Source of the DNA: Skermanella aerolata KACC 11604
GTDB lineage: Bacteria; Pseudomonadota; Alphaproteobacteria; Azospirillales; Azospirillaceae
Length of the DNA: 64,000 nt
Direction: 5' to 3'
Assembly (NCBI RefSeq): GCF_000936425.1
Contig: NZ_AVFK01000002.1
Coordinates: 62,001 to 126,000, forward strand
Shown here: positions 24,277 to 35,420 of the stretch, one piece after another
Position numbering within the stretch: the stretch's first letter is position 1
Layout: each line of letters opens with the position of its first letter
Program-made: the position numbers and the translations under genes
Notes under the pieces: model-generated
What the model saw: only the letters and a program-made list of their open reading frames with translations
What the model was told of the DNA's origin: nothing
The model's database searches: none

Positions 24277-25950
24277 TTATCGCCCGCCTTCTGCATGGAC
24301 AAGCCGTTCCAGACGGTCCAGCAGGTTGTTCTTGCGGAATGGCTTGACCAGAAGTTCGGTCACGCCGGCGGCGAGGCATCGCTGGTCGTCGCAGGCGTTC
24401 GGAGCGCTTGTGATCGCGACGATGGGAACCGGGCCGGTGAAGCCGGCGAGGTGGCGCAGTGCCTTGACGATCAGGACGCCGTTGATGTCCGGCATCTGCA
24501 TGTCGATCACCATGGCGTCGAACCGCTGAAGCTTCGCCAGTCTCAGGGCTTCCAGACCTTCGTTTACCGTTTCGACCTCGAACCCGGCGCGTGACAGCAT
24601 CAGGGCGGTCACCATTCCGCTGGCTTTGCCGGGATCGGCCAGCAGGATGCGCTTCTTGACGGCGGAAGACTGCGCCGCGCGCCGGGCAACGGCGGGCGGC
24701 GCCAGGGGAAGCGACAGGTCCAGCCTGAAGAGGCTGCCCTTGTCCAACTGGCTGTCGACCGTGAGGGTACCCCCGAGCCGCTGGCTGAGCCGGTTGCAGA
24801 TGGCGAGACCCAGCCCGCACCCTTCATGAAGCCGGTTCAGCGACGAATCGCACTGGGTAAACGCCTCGAACAGGCTCGATTGGAACTCCGGGGCGATCCC
24901 GATCCCGGTATCGCGGACCGCCAGCGAGAAGCACGCCATGGCGCCGCTGTGGCGCATGTCCGGGCAAGAGCAGGTCGAGCTACCGGGCGAGTACCTGGGG
25001 CAGGCGGTGAGCGACACCTCCACCGAACCGGCGGGCGTGAACTTGACCGCGTTCTCCAGCAATGTGCGGAGGATCTGCCGGATATTGTCGGGAGAGCCGG
25101 TCAGGCCGCGCGGCACTGCCGGATCGATCCGGCATTCGACCGACAGGTTCTTCGCGGCAGCCGCCGGAGCGATGACGGCGGCTTCCCGCTCGACCAGGTC
25201 ATGCAGGTCGAAGGCGACGGGCTCGATGTCCGCTGTACCGGCTTCGAGACTGGCGAGGTGAAGGATGGCTCCTACGACCCTGTTCAGATCGCGAGCCGAG
25301 TTGAGAGCCGTATTCACGAAAAGCTCTCGGTCCGCATCGTCGCAGCCGGCCAGCAGGTCGAGCGCACACAGGACCCCGTTCAAGGGGGTTCGCAATTCAT
25401 GGTTCACCAGCGCCAGAAACGAGCTCTTGGCCTGCTCGACCCTGGCTGCTTCCGTCAAGGCCGCCTGGAGGATCGCTTCGTCGCGATACCGGGCGGTCAC
25501 GTCGCGGAAAGTGACCGCAACGCCGTCGTCGATCGGGGCGGCGGAATACTCGATCCAGGCATCCATGGCGGCGATGGCGCATCTACGCACGGCCCCTGGC
25601 GCTTCGCAGGCTTCCATCGCCGCCGAGAGGGACTCGATCACGCCTTTTCGCCCCATATCCGCGAAAGTCGCCAGCAGGCTCTGGCCGATCAGGAGATCGG
25701 CCTTGAGGCCGAGGATGCGCTCGCCCGCCGGGTTGATCCTGACCCAGACGAAATCCACGACCCGGCCGGCGGCGTTGCGCAGGGCGCTCAGCAGCGCTAC
25801 ACCGTCCTGCGAGGAGTTCATGATTCCGGAGAGCGTGATCTCCAGCGAGATATCGGGTGTCGCCTCCGGTCGCTGGCCGGTGCGGGAAGTCTTGATCCGG
25901 ATGCTGCCGGGTTGGCCGGCCGGAAATTGGATACGCGATGTGCGAGGCAT
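24277..25950 (-). CDS. Hybrid sensor histidine kinase/response regulator
   Basis: This 557-residue soluble protein has a PAS-like sensor (about 40-155), HisKA ([15 protein letters not shown], His184), HATPase (LLENAVKFTP, Asn300; RDTGIGIA; GLGLAICNRL) and a receiver domain (Asp483 in VIDMQMPD). Two oddities stand out. A cysteine-rich loop (Cys317, 327, 329, 340) lies between the N and G1 boxes. The receiver's acidic pair is reduced to one Asp (ILLADPG). The frame opens at 25998; 25950 follows GCAGGAAG and is preferred, but neither site is ideal. Confidence 0.85.
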   Translation of the reverse strand: MPRTSRIQFPAGQPGSIRIKTSRTGQRPEATPDISLEITLSGIMNSSQDGVALLSALRNAAGRVVDFVWVRINPAGERILGLKADLLIGQSLLATFADMGRKGVIESLSAAMEACEAPGAVRRCAIAAMDAWIEYSAAPIDDGVAVTFRDVTARYRDEAILQAALTEAARVEQAKSSFLALVNHELRTPLNGVLCALDLLAGCDDADRELFVNTALNSARDLNRVVGAILHLASLEAGTADIEPVAFDLHDLVEREAAVIAPAAAAKNLSVECRIDPAVPRGLTGSPDNIRQILRTLLENAVKFTPAGSVEVSLTACPRYSPGSSTCSCPDMRHSGAMACFSLAVRDTGIGIAPEFQSSLFEAFTQCDSSLNRLHEGCGLGLAICNRLSQRLGGTLTVDSQLDKGSLFRLDLSLPLAPPAVARRAAQSSAVKKRILLADPGKASGMVTALMLSRAGFEVETVNEGLEALRLAKLQRFDAMVIDMQMPDINGVLIVKALRHLAGFTGPVPIVAITSAPNACDDQRCLAAGVTELLVKPFRKNNLLDRLERLVHAEGGR

Positions 25951-26134
25951 CTTCCTGCTTTCGCCGACCTTAGTTGCAAAATGCGACGCAGCCTGCATAA
26001 GCCAATGTGTAGAACCTTATGCGACCGGTTTCCCGATCCTACTCAGCAAGGATCGGGCCAGATCCGGATAATCCACACAGGGTGAACAGCCACCGCCTGC
26101 GTGGTGTTCAAGCCGACCTTCAGGAGTTTGTTGG

Positions 26135-26551
26135 ATGACGGAACGCGCTATCGGGCGGATAGCCGGGATTTGGCTGGTCCTGGCGGCACTCAACGGCGGG
26201 ATCGCGGTGGCGACCGGTGCCTACGCCTCCCACGGACTTACCGATCAGCGGATGATCGAGTTGTTCAGGATCGCCGGGCAGTACCAGATGTGGCACGCGC
26301 TGGCGCTGGCCGGGGTGGCATCGCTGACAAGGCTGGGCGGTGGCCGCCTTGGCTCGCCGCGGCTTCTCGCTTTCGCCGGCTGGGCTTTCCTGGCGGGCAT
26401 CGTGCTGTTCTGCGGGGCGCTCTACCTGCTGGCCCTGCAGGGACCGAGCCCGCTGGGTGCGGTGGCGCCGGTCGGCGGACTGTCCTTCATGGCGGGGTGG
26501 GCGGCGCTGGTGGCGGTCGGCGTGCGCTGGACGCTCACGGACAGGCGCTGA
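26135..26551 (+). CDS. DUF423 family membrane protein (YgdD-like)
   Basis: The 138-residue protein has four membrane spans. The family hallmarks are the first span followed by ATGAYASHGL and then YQMWHALAL, and a late GAVAPVGGLSFMAGWA. Function is unknown across the family. An AGGAG lies about 9 bases before the ATG. It converges with the ArsR gene and their 3' ends overlap by 17 bases. Confidence 0.88.
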   Translation: MTERAIGRIAGIWLVLAALNGGIAVATGAYASHGLTDQRMIELFRIAGQYQMWHALALAGVASLTRLGGGRLGSPRLLAFAGWAFLAGIVLFCGALYLLALQGPSPLGAVAPVGGLSFMAGWAALVAVGVRWTLTDRR

Positions 26552-26894
26552 CCGTCCCCGTCTCGTCGGAAGGCTGAGTGAAGCAGGAAGCCTGCTCCCG
26601 CCTGAAGGACCAGTGATCCTCCAACGCCTTCATGACCATGGCGGCGGCGGTACTGTCGATCGAATAGAAGATGGTCTGTTTCTGCCGTCGGGTCGTGACC
26701 AGCCCGTCCCGGCGCAAGCGTGCCAGATGCTGGGACAGCGCCGACTGGCTGAGATCGATGGCGATTTCCAGATCGCCGACCGACTTTTCCCCAGCCGCGA
26801 GATGGCAGAGGATCAGCAGGCGGCGTTCGTTGCCCATGGCCTTCAGCAACGTGCCTGCCTCTCGCGCTTTCGCCTGGAGATTGCCGGTGTCCAT
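26535..26894 (-). CDS. ArsR/SmtB family transcriptional regulator
   Basis: This 119-residue winged-helix regulator has GNERRLLILCHLAAGEKSV, then the recognition helix region DLSQSALSQHLARLRRDGLV and the wing RRQKQTIFYSI. The metal-binding ELCVCDL motif of ArsR/SmtB proteins is replaced by VGDLEIAI, so it probably does not sense metal there. One cysteine is near the C terminus. It is divergent from the TusA-like gene, a pairing typical of sulfur-responsive regulators. Sulfur sensing is an inference. Confidence 0.85.
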   Translation of the reverse strand: MDTGNLQAKAREAGTLLKAMGNERRLLILCHLAAGEKSVGDLEIAIDLSQSALSQHLARLRRDGLVTTRRQKQTIFYSIDSTAAAMVMKALEDHWSFRREQASCFTQPSDETGTVSACP

Positions 26895-27051
26895 GGTGGG
26901 GATCTAGTTCTCCAGGTTCCCAAGCCGTCCGTCGACCTTTAGTATAGCGGCTACCCACATGTCGGTACACAGGCATTCTTGCGTCAAGGCGCATAGATTG
27001 TTCCGAAGCACCGTCCGGAGCCGAAACTTCATGACCGGAGAAAAGCGGATA

Positions 27052-27297
27052 ATGACGACCCATACGCTCGATGCCCGGGACCTGACCTGTCCCTTGCCTG
27101 TCCTGCGGGCGCGGAAGGCGATGAAACACCTGGCGCCGGGCGACATCCTGGAGATCGCCGCGACCGATCCGGCGGCGGTCCGCGACTTCCCGGCCTTCTG
27201 CGAAGCGACGGGAAACGAGCTTGTCAGCGCGGAGCAGACGGGTGGCGTCTATACCTTCCGCATCCGCAAGGCCGGCCGGCCGGACGCGGCGGGCTGA
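27052..27297 (+). CDS. TusA-like sulfurtransferase
   Basis: The protein has 81 residues and the family fold. The active-site cysteine is in ARDLTCPLPVLRARKAM, and the conserved DPAAVRDFPAFCEATGN follows. TusA-type proteins carry a persulfide for tRNA thiolation, molybdenum cofactor maturation or sulfur oxidation. The frame opens earlier (26959, 27031), but those extensions are not conserved-looking, so the ATG at 27052 is chosen. It is divergent from the ArsR gene. Confidence 0.85.
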   Translation: MTTHTLDARDLTCPLPVLRARKAMKHLAPGDILEIAATDPAAVRDFPAFCEATGNELVSAEQTGGVYTFRIRKAGRPDAAG

Positions 27298-27633
27298 GGG
27301 CTGAAGACATCGACTTGCGGGGACAGTGTTTGTTGGGCCACGGCCCAACCTACAGGCCTCTGCTTCGTAGGTTGGTCCGTGGCCCAACACTTGCCGACCG
27401 CTGGTCAAACTCATCGGCTCCTGGCGTAGGTCGCGGTCGGACGGGGCGCGGCAAGATGGCGCTGTCGACCCTCTGGAATAGTTGCGGCGCGGCATACGGC
27501 AATAGCCGATAATCCCTTCAGCCACGCGGCGCGTTCCCAGGACTGGTTTCCCGGGATGCCGGGCGGGGTAAGCCGTGACGGTGGTGCGATCCATCCGTTG
27601 CGCGGGGAAACGCTCAGAAAAAGAAGAAGCCGC
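27298..27633. other. 336-base intergenic region with a repeat copy
   Basis: It holds palindromic repeat A copy 3 (27332-27388). The remainder, up to the HDAC-like gene, shows no gene, promoter or hairpin that I could support. Confidence 0.5.
27332..27388. repeat. Palindromic repeat, family A, copy 3
   Basis: Arms 27332-27353 and 27367-27388 match copy 1, with one substitution in the right arm (GGTCCG for GGGCCG). Flanking sequence, GAAGACAT at 27303 on the left and ACTTGCCGACCG on the right, is shared with copy 4. The real unit is therefore about 110 bases (about 27303-27413). Confidence 0.85.
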
Positions 27634-28563
27634 ATGTATACGTCCCTTTTCAGCCATCCCTCCTGTATCGAGCACGACACCGGCATTGGGCATCCGGAAT
27701 GCCCGGAACGGCTGAAGGCCGTGCTGGCGGCACTCGAGGGTGAGGCCTTCCATTTCCTCGACCGGCGCGAAGCGCCGCGTGCCGAAGTCGAGCAACTGGC
27801 CCGCGTCCATCCCGTCGCGTATATCGAGCGGGTGCTGGCGTCGATCCCGGCCGAGGGCCATGTCGAACTGGACAACGACACGATCCTGTCGCCCAGTTCC
27901 GGCGAGGCGGCGCTTCGTGCCGCCGGGGCCGTGTGCGCCGCCGTCGACGCCGTCATGACGGGAGAGGCGCGCAATGCCTTCTGCGCCACGCGTCCGCCCG
28001 GCCATCATGCCGAAATCGCCAAGGCGATGGGCTTCTGCCTGTTCAACAACGTCGCCGTCGGCGCCGAACAGGCGCGCAAGGTCCATGGAATCTCTCGCGT
28101 CGCGGTGATCGATTTCGACGTCCATCACGGCAACGGCACGCAGGACATCTTCCAGAACGATCCCGGCCTGTTCTACGCCTCGATCCATCAGGCGCCGCTC
28201 TACCCCGGCACCGGGTTCGTGGAAGAACGGGGTGTCGCCGACAACATCGTCAACGTACCCTTGCCGGCGATGTCTGGCAGCCCCGAATTCCGCCACGCGA
28301 TGTCGTCGCGGATATTCCCGGCGCTGGAGCACTTCCTGCCCGAACTGATCATGATTTCAGCCGGTTTCGACGCTCATACCCGCGATCCGCTGGCGAGCCT
28401 GCATCTGGTCGACGACGACTACGTATGGGTCACCCGCAAGCTGGGAGAGTTCGCGCGGGAATATTGCGGTGCCCGGATCGTATCCACTTTGGAAGGGGGG
28501 TACGACATTCGCGCCCTTGCCTCGAGTTGCGCGGCACACGTACAGGAATTGATGGCGGCGTGA
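27634..28563 (+). CDS. Histone deacetylase family protein (acetylpolyamine/acetoin-utilisation type amidohydrolase)
   Basis: This 309-residue zinc amidohydrolase has all catalytic motifs: the tandem histidines in RPPGHHAE, zinc ligands in DFDVHHGNGTQ and the third ligand in SAGFDAHTRDP. The closing LEGGYD contributes to the pocket. Bacterial members deacetylate acetylpolyamines or other small amides, or protein lysines. The ATG at 27634 follows AAGAAG; the longer frame from 27556 is unlikely. In many alphaproteobacteria this gene precedes xseB, as here. Confidence 0.92.
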   Translation: MYTSLFSHPSCIEHDTGIGHPECPERLKAVLAALEGEAFHFLDRREAPRAEVEQLARVHPVAYIERVLASIPAEGHVELDNDTILSPSSGEAALRAAGAVCAAVDAVMTGEARNAFCATRPPGHHAEIAKAMGFCLFNNVAVGAEQARKVHGISRVAVIDFDVHHGNGTQDIFQNDPGLFYASIHQAPLYPGTGFVEERGVADNIVNVPLPAMSGSPEFRHAMSSRIFPALEHFLPELIMISAGFDAHTRDPLASLHLVDDDYVWVTRKLGEFAREYCGARIVSTLEGGYDIRALASSCAAHVQELMAA

Positions 28564-28680
28564 TCCGGCCGGCCTCCGCAGTCGGGTGGGAGAACCACCC
28601 GCCCTTCCGGGGAGCCAACCCGGACTTGCGGATAGGCCGGTGACCGCCCTAAAGTCACCGGGTACCCTGGTGACGGTAGG

Positions 28681-28935
28681 ATGATGGCTGAACCCGCAAT
28701 TCCCCCGGATGTCGCAGCATTGAGTTTCGAGGACGCCCTTGCAGAGCTGGAGCGCATCGTGCGCCAGCTTGAGGAGGGGCGCGCGAAGCTAGACGATGCG
28801 ATTACGTCCTATGAGCGCGGCACGTCGCTGCGTCGCCACTGCGAGACCAAGCTGCGCGAAGCGCAGGCCAAGGTCGACCGCATTACCGTAGCCGCCGACG
28901 GTTCCATCGGCGCCGAACCCGTACGGATCGAATAG
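28681..28935 (+). CDS. xseB: Exodeoxyribonuclease VII small subunit
   Basis: The protein has 84 residues with the XseB helical-hairpin signature: SFEDALAELERIVRQLEEG, then LDDAITSYERGTSLRRHCE. XseB binds XseA, which degrades single-stranded DNA in both directions. Two ATGs (28681, 28684) are possible. Its stop overlaps the GTG start of ispA by one base, so the two are coupled. Confidence 0.95.
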   Translation: MMAEPAIPPDVAALSFEDALAELERIVRQLEEGRAKLDDAITSYERGTSLRRHCETKLREAQAKVDRITVAADGSIGAEPVRIE

Positions 28936-29825
28936 TGGCGAACGAACTGTCCTCCGCGATGGGCGCGGCGGCGGAGCTGGTCGAACAGGAAATCGACCAT
29001 CTGCTGCCCATGTCCAATATCACCGAAGCCAAGCTGTTCGAGGCGATGCGCTATGCATGCCTGGGCGGCGGCAAGCGCCTGCGGCCCTTTCTGGTCCTCA
29101 ACAGCGCCGGTCTTTTCGGCGTGGCCAGGGACTGCGCCGTACGCGTGGCCGCCGCCGTCGAGTTCGTCCACTGCTACTCGCTGGTCCATGACGACCTGCC
29201 GGCCATGGACAATTCGGACCTGCGCCGGGGCCGCCCGACGGTCCACCGCCAGTTCGACGAGGCGACGGCGATCCTGGCCGGCGACGCGCTGCTGACGCTG
29301 GCGTTCGAGGTGCTGGCCGATCCCGCAACCCACGAAGATCCCAAGGTGCGCTGTTCGCTGGTGGCGGCGCTGGCGAAGGCCGCCGGCATGCACGGCATGG
29401 TCGGCGGACAGATGCTCGACCTGATCGCCGAACACGAGCAGTTCGACATGGGATCGACGACCCGGCTCCAGCGGCTGAAGACGGGCGAGATGATCGCGTT
29501 CTCGTGCTGCGCCGGCGCCGTCCTGGGCAAGGCGTCGCAGCCCCAGGCCCAGGCGCTGCACAACTATGCCCATGACCTGGGACTGGCGTTCCAGATCGCC
29601 GACGATCTGCTCGACATCGACGGCGACCCAGCCGTTACCGGCAAGCCGGTGCAGCAGGACGCGGCGGCGGGCAAAGCGACCTTCGTGTCCATCCTGGGTG
29701 TCGAACGAGCGCGCGAGCAGGCGCGCCTGCTCGCCGATCAGGCCGCCCATCATCTGGATATCTTCGATGAACGCGCGGATTTGCTGAAGTCCGTGGCAAC
29801 CTATGTCGTTGAGCGGCGTCATTGA
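28935..29825 (+). CDS. ispA: Farnesyl/geranyl diphosphate synthase (polyprenyl synthetase)
   Basis: The protein has 296 residues. The first aspartate-rich motif is in VHDDLPAMDNSDLRRGRPT and the second in QIADDLLDIDGDP. It condenses isopentenyl diphosphate with allylic diphosphates to make farnesyl diphosphate for quinones, carotenoids and undecaprenyl carriers. The GTG start overlaps the xseB stop, and dxs follows 43 bases later, giving a coherent isoprenoid operon. The exact product length cannot be set from sequence alone. Confidence 0.93.
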   Translation: MANELSSAMGAAAELVEQEIDHLLPMSNITEAKLFEAMRYACLGGGKRLRPFLVLNSAGLFGVARDCAVRVAAAVEFVHCYSLVHDDLPAMDNSDLRRGRPTVHRQFDEATAILAGDALLTLAFEVLADPATHEDPKVRCSLVAALAKAAGMHGMVGGQMLDLIAEHEQFDMGSTTRLQRLKTGEMIAFSCCAGAVLGKASQPQAQALHNYAHDLGLAFQIADDLLDIDGDPAVTGKPVQQDAAAGKATFVSILGVERAREQARLLADQAAHHLDIFDERADLLKSVATYVVERRH

Positions 29826-29868
29826 CAGGCGTCAACTTGAGCGGCGCGTCTGACCAGAGGAGGTCGTA

Positions 29869-31797
29869 TTGACCGCTACCAGTAAAACTCCGTTGCTCGA
29901 CCGCTGCATGGTTCCGGCCCAGGTCCGGAAGCTGAAACCCGACCAGCTCCGGCAGTTGGCGGATGAATTGCGCATCGAGACGATCGACGCGGTCTCCGTG
30001 ACCGGCGGTCATCTGGGCGCCGGGTTGGGCGTGGTCGAGTTGACGGTGGCGCTTCACTATGTCTTCGATACCCCGGCCGACCGCCTGATCTGGGATGTCG
30101 GCCATCAGGCATACCCCCACAAGATCCTGACCGGACGCCGCGACCGCATCCGCACGCTCCGCCAGGGCGCCGGTTTGTCCGGCTTCACCAAGCGGTCGGA
30201 GAGCGAATACGATCCGTTCGGCACCGCCCACAGCTCGACCTCGATCTCGGCGGGCTACGGCATGGCCGTGGCGCACAAGCTGGCCGGCAGGAGCAACCAT
30301 ACGATCTGCGTGATCGGCGACGGCGCCATGAGCGCCGGCATGGCTTATGAGGCCATGAACAACGCCGGCAGCGACGACGACAGCCGGCTGATCGTCATCC
30401 TGAACGACAACGACATGTCGATCGCTCCGCCGGTCGGTGCCATGAGCGCCTACCTGTCGCGGCTGATCTCGTCCAAGCCTTATCTGAGCCTGCGCCATCT
30501 GGCGAAGGACATCGCCGACAAGTTCCCGCGTCCGCTGAAGCAGGCGGCCCGGCGGGCGGAGGAATACGCCCGCGGCATGGTGACGGGCGGCACTCTGTTC
30601 GAGGAAATGGGCTTCTACTACGTCGGCCCGATCGACGGCCACAACCTGGACCACCTGCTGCCGGTCTTGCAGAACCTGCGCGACAGCGAGGACAGCGGAC
30701 CGGTGCTGGTCCATGTCGTGACCCAGAAGGGCAAGGGCTTCGCCCCGGCGGAGGCTTCCGCCGACAAGCTGCACGCCGTATCCAAGTTCGACGTGGTGAC
30801 GGGCGCCCAGGCCAAGGCCAAGTCGAACGCGCCGACCTATACGCGGGTCTTCGCCGAAGCCCTGGTCAAGGAGGCCGAGGCCGACGACAAGATCATCGCT
30901 GTTACGGCGGCGATGCCGTCGGGTACCGGTCTGGACGTCTTCGCCAAGCGCTTCCCGCGCCGGATCTTCGACGTCGGGATCGCGGAGCAGCACGCGGTGA
31001 CCTTCTGCGCCGGTCTGGCGACGGAGGGCTTCAAGCCGTTCGCCGCGATCTACTCGACCTTCCTTCAGCGCGGCTACGATCAGGTCGTCCACGACGTGGC
31101 GCTCCAGTCGCTGCCCGTCCGCTTCGCGATCGACCGGGCGGGTCTGGTCGGCGCCGACGGCGCCACCCATGCCGGCTCCTTCGACGTGGCCTATCTGGGC
31201 TGCCTGCCCAACATGGTCCTGATGGCGGCCTCCGACGAGGTCGAGCTGATGGACATGGTGGCGACGGCGGCGGCGATCGACGACCGTCCCAGCGCGTTCC
31301 GCTATCCGCGCGGCGAAGGCGTCGGCCGCGACATGCCGGAGCGGGGCCGGGTGCTGGAGATCGGCAAGGGCAGGATCGTCCAGGAAGGCACCAAGGTCGC
31401 CTTGCTGAACTTCGGCGCCCGCCTTCAGGAGTGCATCACCGCCGCCCAGGACCTTGCGGCGCACGGGCTGTCAACCACCGTAGTCGATGCCCGGTTCGCC
31501 AAACCGCTGGATGAGGACCTTATCCGACGCGTCGCCACCAGCCATGAGGTGGTCATCACGATCGAGGAAGGCTCGGTCGGCGGTTTCGGCAGCTTCGTCC
31601 TGCACTTCCTGGCGAGCGCCGGCCTGCTCGACCAGGGACTGAAGATCCGGCCGATGGTGTTGCCGGACCGTTTTCTGGACCATGACAGCCCAGCGAAGCA
31701 GTACGACGAGGCGGGTCTCGCCGCACGGCACATCGTGGGGACAGCGCTGAAGGCGCTGGGTGTCGACGCCATCGGTCAAGGCGTCGCGCGGGCTTGA
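29869..31797 (+). CDS. dxs: 1-Deoxy-D-xylulose-5-phosphate synthase
   Basis: This 642-residue thiamine-diphosphate enzyme is the first step of the MEP isoprenoid pathway. The N-terminal TPP site is visible as [13 protein letters not shown] and [19 protein letters not shown]. The middle transketolase domain has the catalytic glutamate in [13 protein letters not shown], and the C-terminal domain ends normally. The start is an unusual TTG at 29869, supported by GAGGAGG a few bases upstream and by the alignment-like N terminus ([14 protein letters not shown]). Confidence 0.95.
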   Translation: MTATSKTPLLDRCMVPAQVRKLKPDQLRQLADELRIETIDAVSVTGGHLGAGLGVVELTVALHYVFDTPADRLIWDVGHQAYPHKILTGRRDRIRTLRQGAGLSGFTKRSESEYDPFGTAHSSTSISAGYGMAVAHKLAGRSNHTICVIGDGAMSAGMAYEAMNNAGSDDDSRLIVILNDNDMSIAPPVGAMSAYLSRLISSKPYLSLRHLAKDIADKFPRPLKQAARRAEEYARGMVTGGTLFEEMGFYYVGPIDGHNLDHLLPVLQNLRDSEDSGPVLVHVVTQKGKGFAPAEASADKLHAVSKFDVVTGAQAKAKSNAPTYTRVFAEALVKEAEADDKIIAVTAAMPSGTGLDVFAKRFPRRIFDVGIAEQHAVTFCAGLATEGFKPFAAIYSTFLQRGYDQVVHDVALQSLPVRFAIDRAGLVGADGATHAGSFDVAYLGCLPNMVLMAASDEVELMDMVATAAAIDDRPSAFRYPRGEGVGRDMPERGRVLEIGKGRIVQEGTKVALLNFGARLQECITAAQDLAAHGLSTTVVDARFAKPLDEDLIRRVATSHEVVITIEEGSVGGFGSFVLHFLASAGLLDQGLKIRPMVLPDRFLDHDSPAKQYDEAGLAARHIVGTALKALGVDAIGQGVARA

Positions 31798-32194
31798 GGA
31801 CAGGTTTTCCGGTAGGCGCAGCATGGCTCGAGAGAACTTCGAGGCGTGTTGCGGCCGGTTGGGCACTAAGCAGGCGAAGCAACAAAATTGCTTGAAAGTC
31901 GTGGATGTTTGAAACCCTATGTTGCTGAACGTGTCATGATCGCCTCACTTTGATTTAATGGCCTATGCCACACATAATTCGGCTGACAGGAACAGCATTC
32001 CCGAGTAAAGAGGCCCTGTTTAACCGGCCCTTAACCAACGTCCAACTCATGCCGCACCATAACTCCGAGATCTACGCTCCAGACGCGCTTCGCGAAGGAT
32101 TGGTTTGCTGAGTTGCGGGCCTGTCAGGCAAGCAGAATCTAACCATTCCGGTAAAGATCAAAATGACGATCCCGATAAGTGGTGTGCAGACCTC
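31798..32194. other. 397-base gap between dxs and the glycosyltransferase gene
   Basis: No gene is seen. The right half is AT-richer and contains a candidate sigma-70 promoter at 31950-31978. This gap marks the left junction of the GT2-GtrA-decarboxylase cassette. Confidence 0.5.
31950..31978 (+). promoter_or_regulatory. Candidate promoter for the glycosyltransferase cassette
   Basis: TTGATT (31950-31955) and CATAAT (31973-31978) are separated by 17 bases, close to the sigma-70 consensus, in an AT-rich stretch. No experimental support exists; similar matches arise by chance. Confidence 0.35.
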
Positions 32195-32908
32195 ATGATC
32201 GATAAAGATAATTTCACGCTTTCTGTCGTGATTCCTTGCTACAACGAATTGCATACCATCCGGACCATTGTCGATCGTGTCCGCGCCGCGGATGTCCGTC
32301 AGATCGAAATCATCATCGTCGATGACTGCTCGCGCGACGGCACCCGCGAACTGCTGAAGTCGGAAATCGCACCGCTGGTCGAGAAGATCGTCTATCACGA
32401 AAAGAATCAGGGCAAAGGCGCTGCGTTGCGCACCGGGTTCGCTCATGCGACCGGCGACATCGTCCTGATCCAGGACGCCGACCTTGAATACGATCCGCAG
32501 GAATACCCGGCACTGATCGATCCGATCCTCAACCGTGGCGCCGATGTCGTCTATGGGTCGCGCTTCGTCGGCGGCGGCGCCCATCGCGTCGTCTATTTCT
32601 GGCACATGCTGGCGAACCGTTTCCTGACATTCGCCTCGAACTGTTTCACCAACATCAATCTCACGGATATGGAGACCTGCTACAAGGTGTTCCGGCGCGA
32701 GATCATAAAGTCGGTGACGATCGAAGAGGACCGCTTCGGCTTCGAGCCGGAAATCACGGCGAAGCTGGCTAGGAAGCATGCCGTTTTCTACGAGGTCGGC
32801 ATTTCATATTACGGGCGGACTTACGACGAGGGTAAGAAGATCGGCCTGAAGGATGGATTCAGGGCGATCTACGCGATCATCAAATATTCCGTTTTCAAAA
32901 CAGCGTAA
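32195..32908 (+). CDS. Family 2 glycosyltransferase (dolichyl-/polyprenyl-phosphate sugar transferase type)
   Basis: The 237-residue GT-A enzyme has the nucleotide-binding start [24 protein letters not shown], the metal-binding DADLEYDP and the acceptor-region [11 protein letters not shown]. It resembles DPM1/GtrB-type enzymes that load a sugar onto a polyprenyl phosphate. No C-terminal membrane spans are present. The next gene encodes a GtrA flippase-like protein, which fits that assignment. The ATG at 32195 is chosen because the 30-residue extension to 32105 precedes the fold. Confidence 0.88.
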   Translation: MIDKDNFTLSVVIPCYNELHTIRTIVDRVRAADVRQIEIIIVDDCSRDGTRELLKSEIAPLVEKIVYHEKNQGKGAALRTGFAHATGDIVLIQDADLEYDPQEYPALIDPILNRGADVVYGSRFVGGGAHRVVYFWHMLANRFLTFASNCFTNINLTDMETCYKVFRREIIKSVTIEEDRFGFEPEITAKLARKHAVFYEVGISYYGRTYDEGKKIGLKDGFRAIYAIIKYSVFKTA

Positions 32909-32922
32909 GTGCGGATCATAAG

Positions 32923-33354
32923 ATGACGAATGGCGTCTCGCAGATCCTCCGTTACCTTCCGGGTGCGGTCGGGTACCTGTTCGTCGGCGGACTGAGCGCG
33001 CTGATCGAGTGGGCGGTATTCTTTGGGGCGGTGACGTTCCTCGACCTCCATTATGCCGTCGCCATCTTCATCGCTTTTATCGTGGCGACCTTCAACAACT
33101 GGTATTTGTCGTCCAAGCTGATCTTCCGGTCTTCCGGGAGGTCCACGGGCGAGGAGTTCATGCTGGTCTATCTGGTCAGCGGCTTCGGCTTGCTGATCAA
33201 TTTCATCGTCACGTCGGCCAGCATCGAAGCGCTGGGCATGGGGCTGATGATCGCCAAGATCTGCGGTACCGGATCGGCCTTCGTGTGGAATTATGCGGCC
33301 CGGCAGTTCTTCGTGTTCGACCGCAATCCCCGGCTCACAGTGCGCGGCCGCTGA
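32923..33354 (+). CDS. GtrA family membrane protein
   Basis: The 143-residue protein has four membrane spans (about 12-32, 38-58, 78-98, 105-125). Hallmarks are YLFVGGLSALIEWAVFF and FIVATFNNWYLSSKLIF, ending AFVWNYAARQFFVF. GtrA proteins are thought to flip polyprenyl-phosphate-linked sugars across the inner membrane. It lies 14 bases after the GT2 gene, so the two probably make and translocate a lipid-linked sugar for polysaccharide modification. Confidence 0.88.
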   Translation: MTNGVSQILRYLPGAVGYLFVGGLSALIEWAVFFGAVTFLDLHYAVAIFIAFIVATFNNWYLSSKLIFRSSGRSTGEEFMLVYLVSGFGLLINFIVTSASIEALGMGLMIAKICGTGSAFVWNYAARQFFVFDRNPRLTVRGR

Positions 33355-33360
33355 GACGGG

Positions 33361-33404
33361 CGGGGCGGGTTCCGGAGGAGCACCAGTATCTCCGGCCGCC
33401 CCGA
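33361..33404 (+). terminator. Possible stem-loop after the GtrA gene
   Basis: CGGGGCGG pairs with CCGCCCCG and CCGGA with TCCGG in an interrupted hairpin just after the GtrA stop. No T-run follows, so it may be an RNA structure between gtrA and the decarboxylase gene and not a terminator. Confidence 0.35.
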
Positions 33405-33515
33405 TGTCCTTGAGTGGACACGCCGCATCTTTATGATGTATGTGCCTTGAGCGCTCCGGCCTTTCGTCCAGAAACCTTTCGCCAAGAAACCCCTCGCCAA
33501 GAGAAAATTTGAATT

Positions 33516-34469
<954 letters not shown>

Positions 34470-34512
34470 GCTGCCGGCGGCAGGTAATGGCCGCTCAAGG
34501 AAACCACCTGTC

Positions 34513-35253
<741 letters not shown>

Positions 35254-35420
35254 AGACAAAAAGCCGGAACGCACGCTAAAGGTCATAGCGACGCAGCTGT
35301 TCCGGGGCAGTAAACATTGGGTTGAAGTAATACATCGCAATGTTTCATTGGCGCATTCTGGCAAGCGACATTGAATTGATTTGCGACAACTTTGATGTTT
35401 GGTGCCGCGGAGTTCTTTGT

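Noticed and set aside
27315-27512. A 65-codon ORF across repeat A copy 3
   Set aside because: It is produced by reading through the palindromic repeat; the same peptide pieces appear at other repeat copies.
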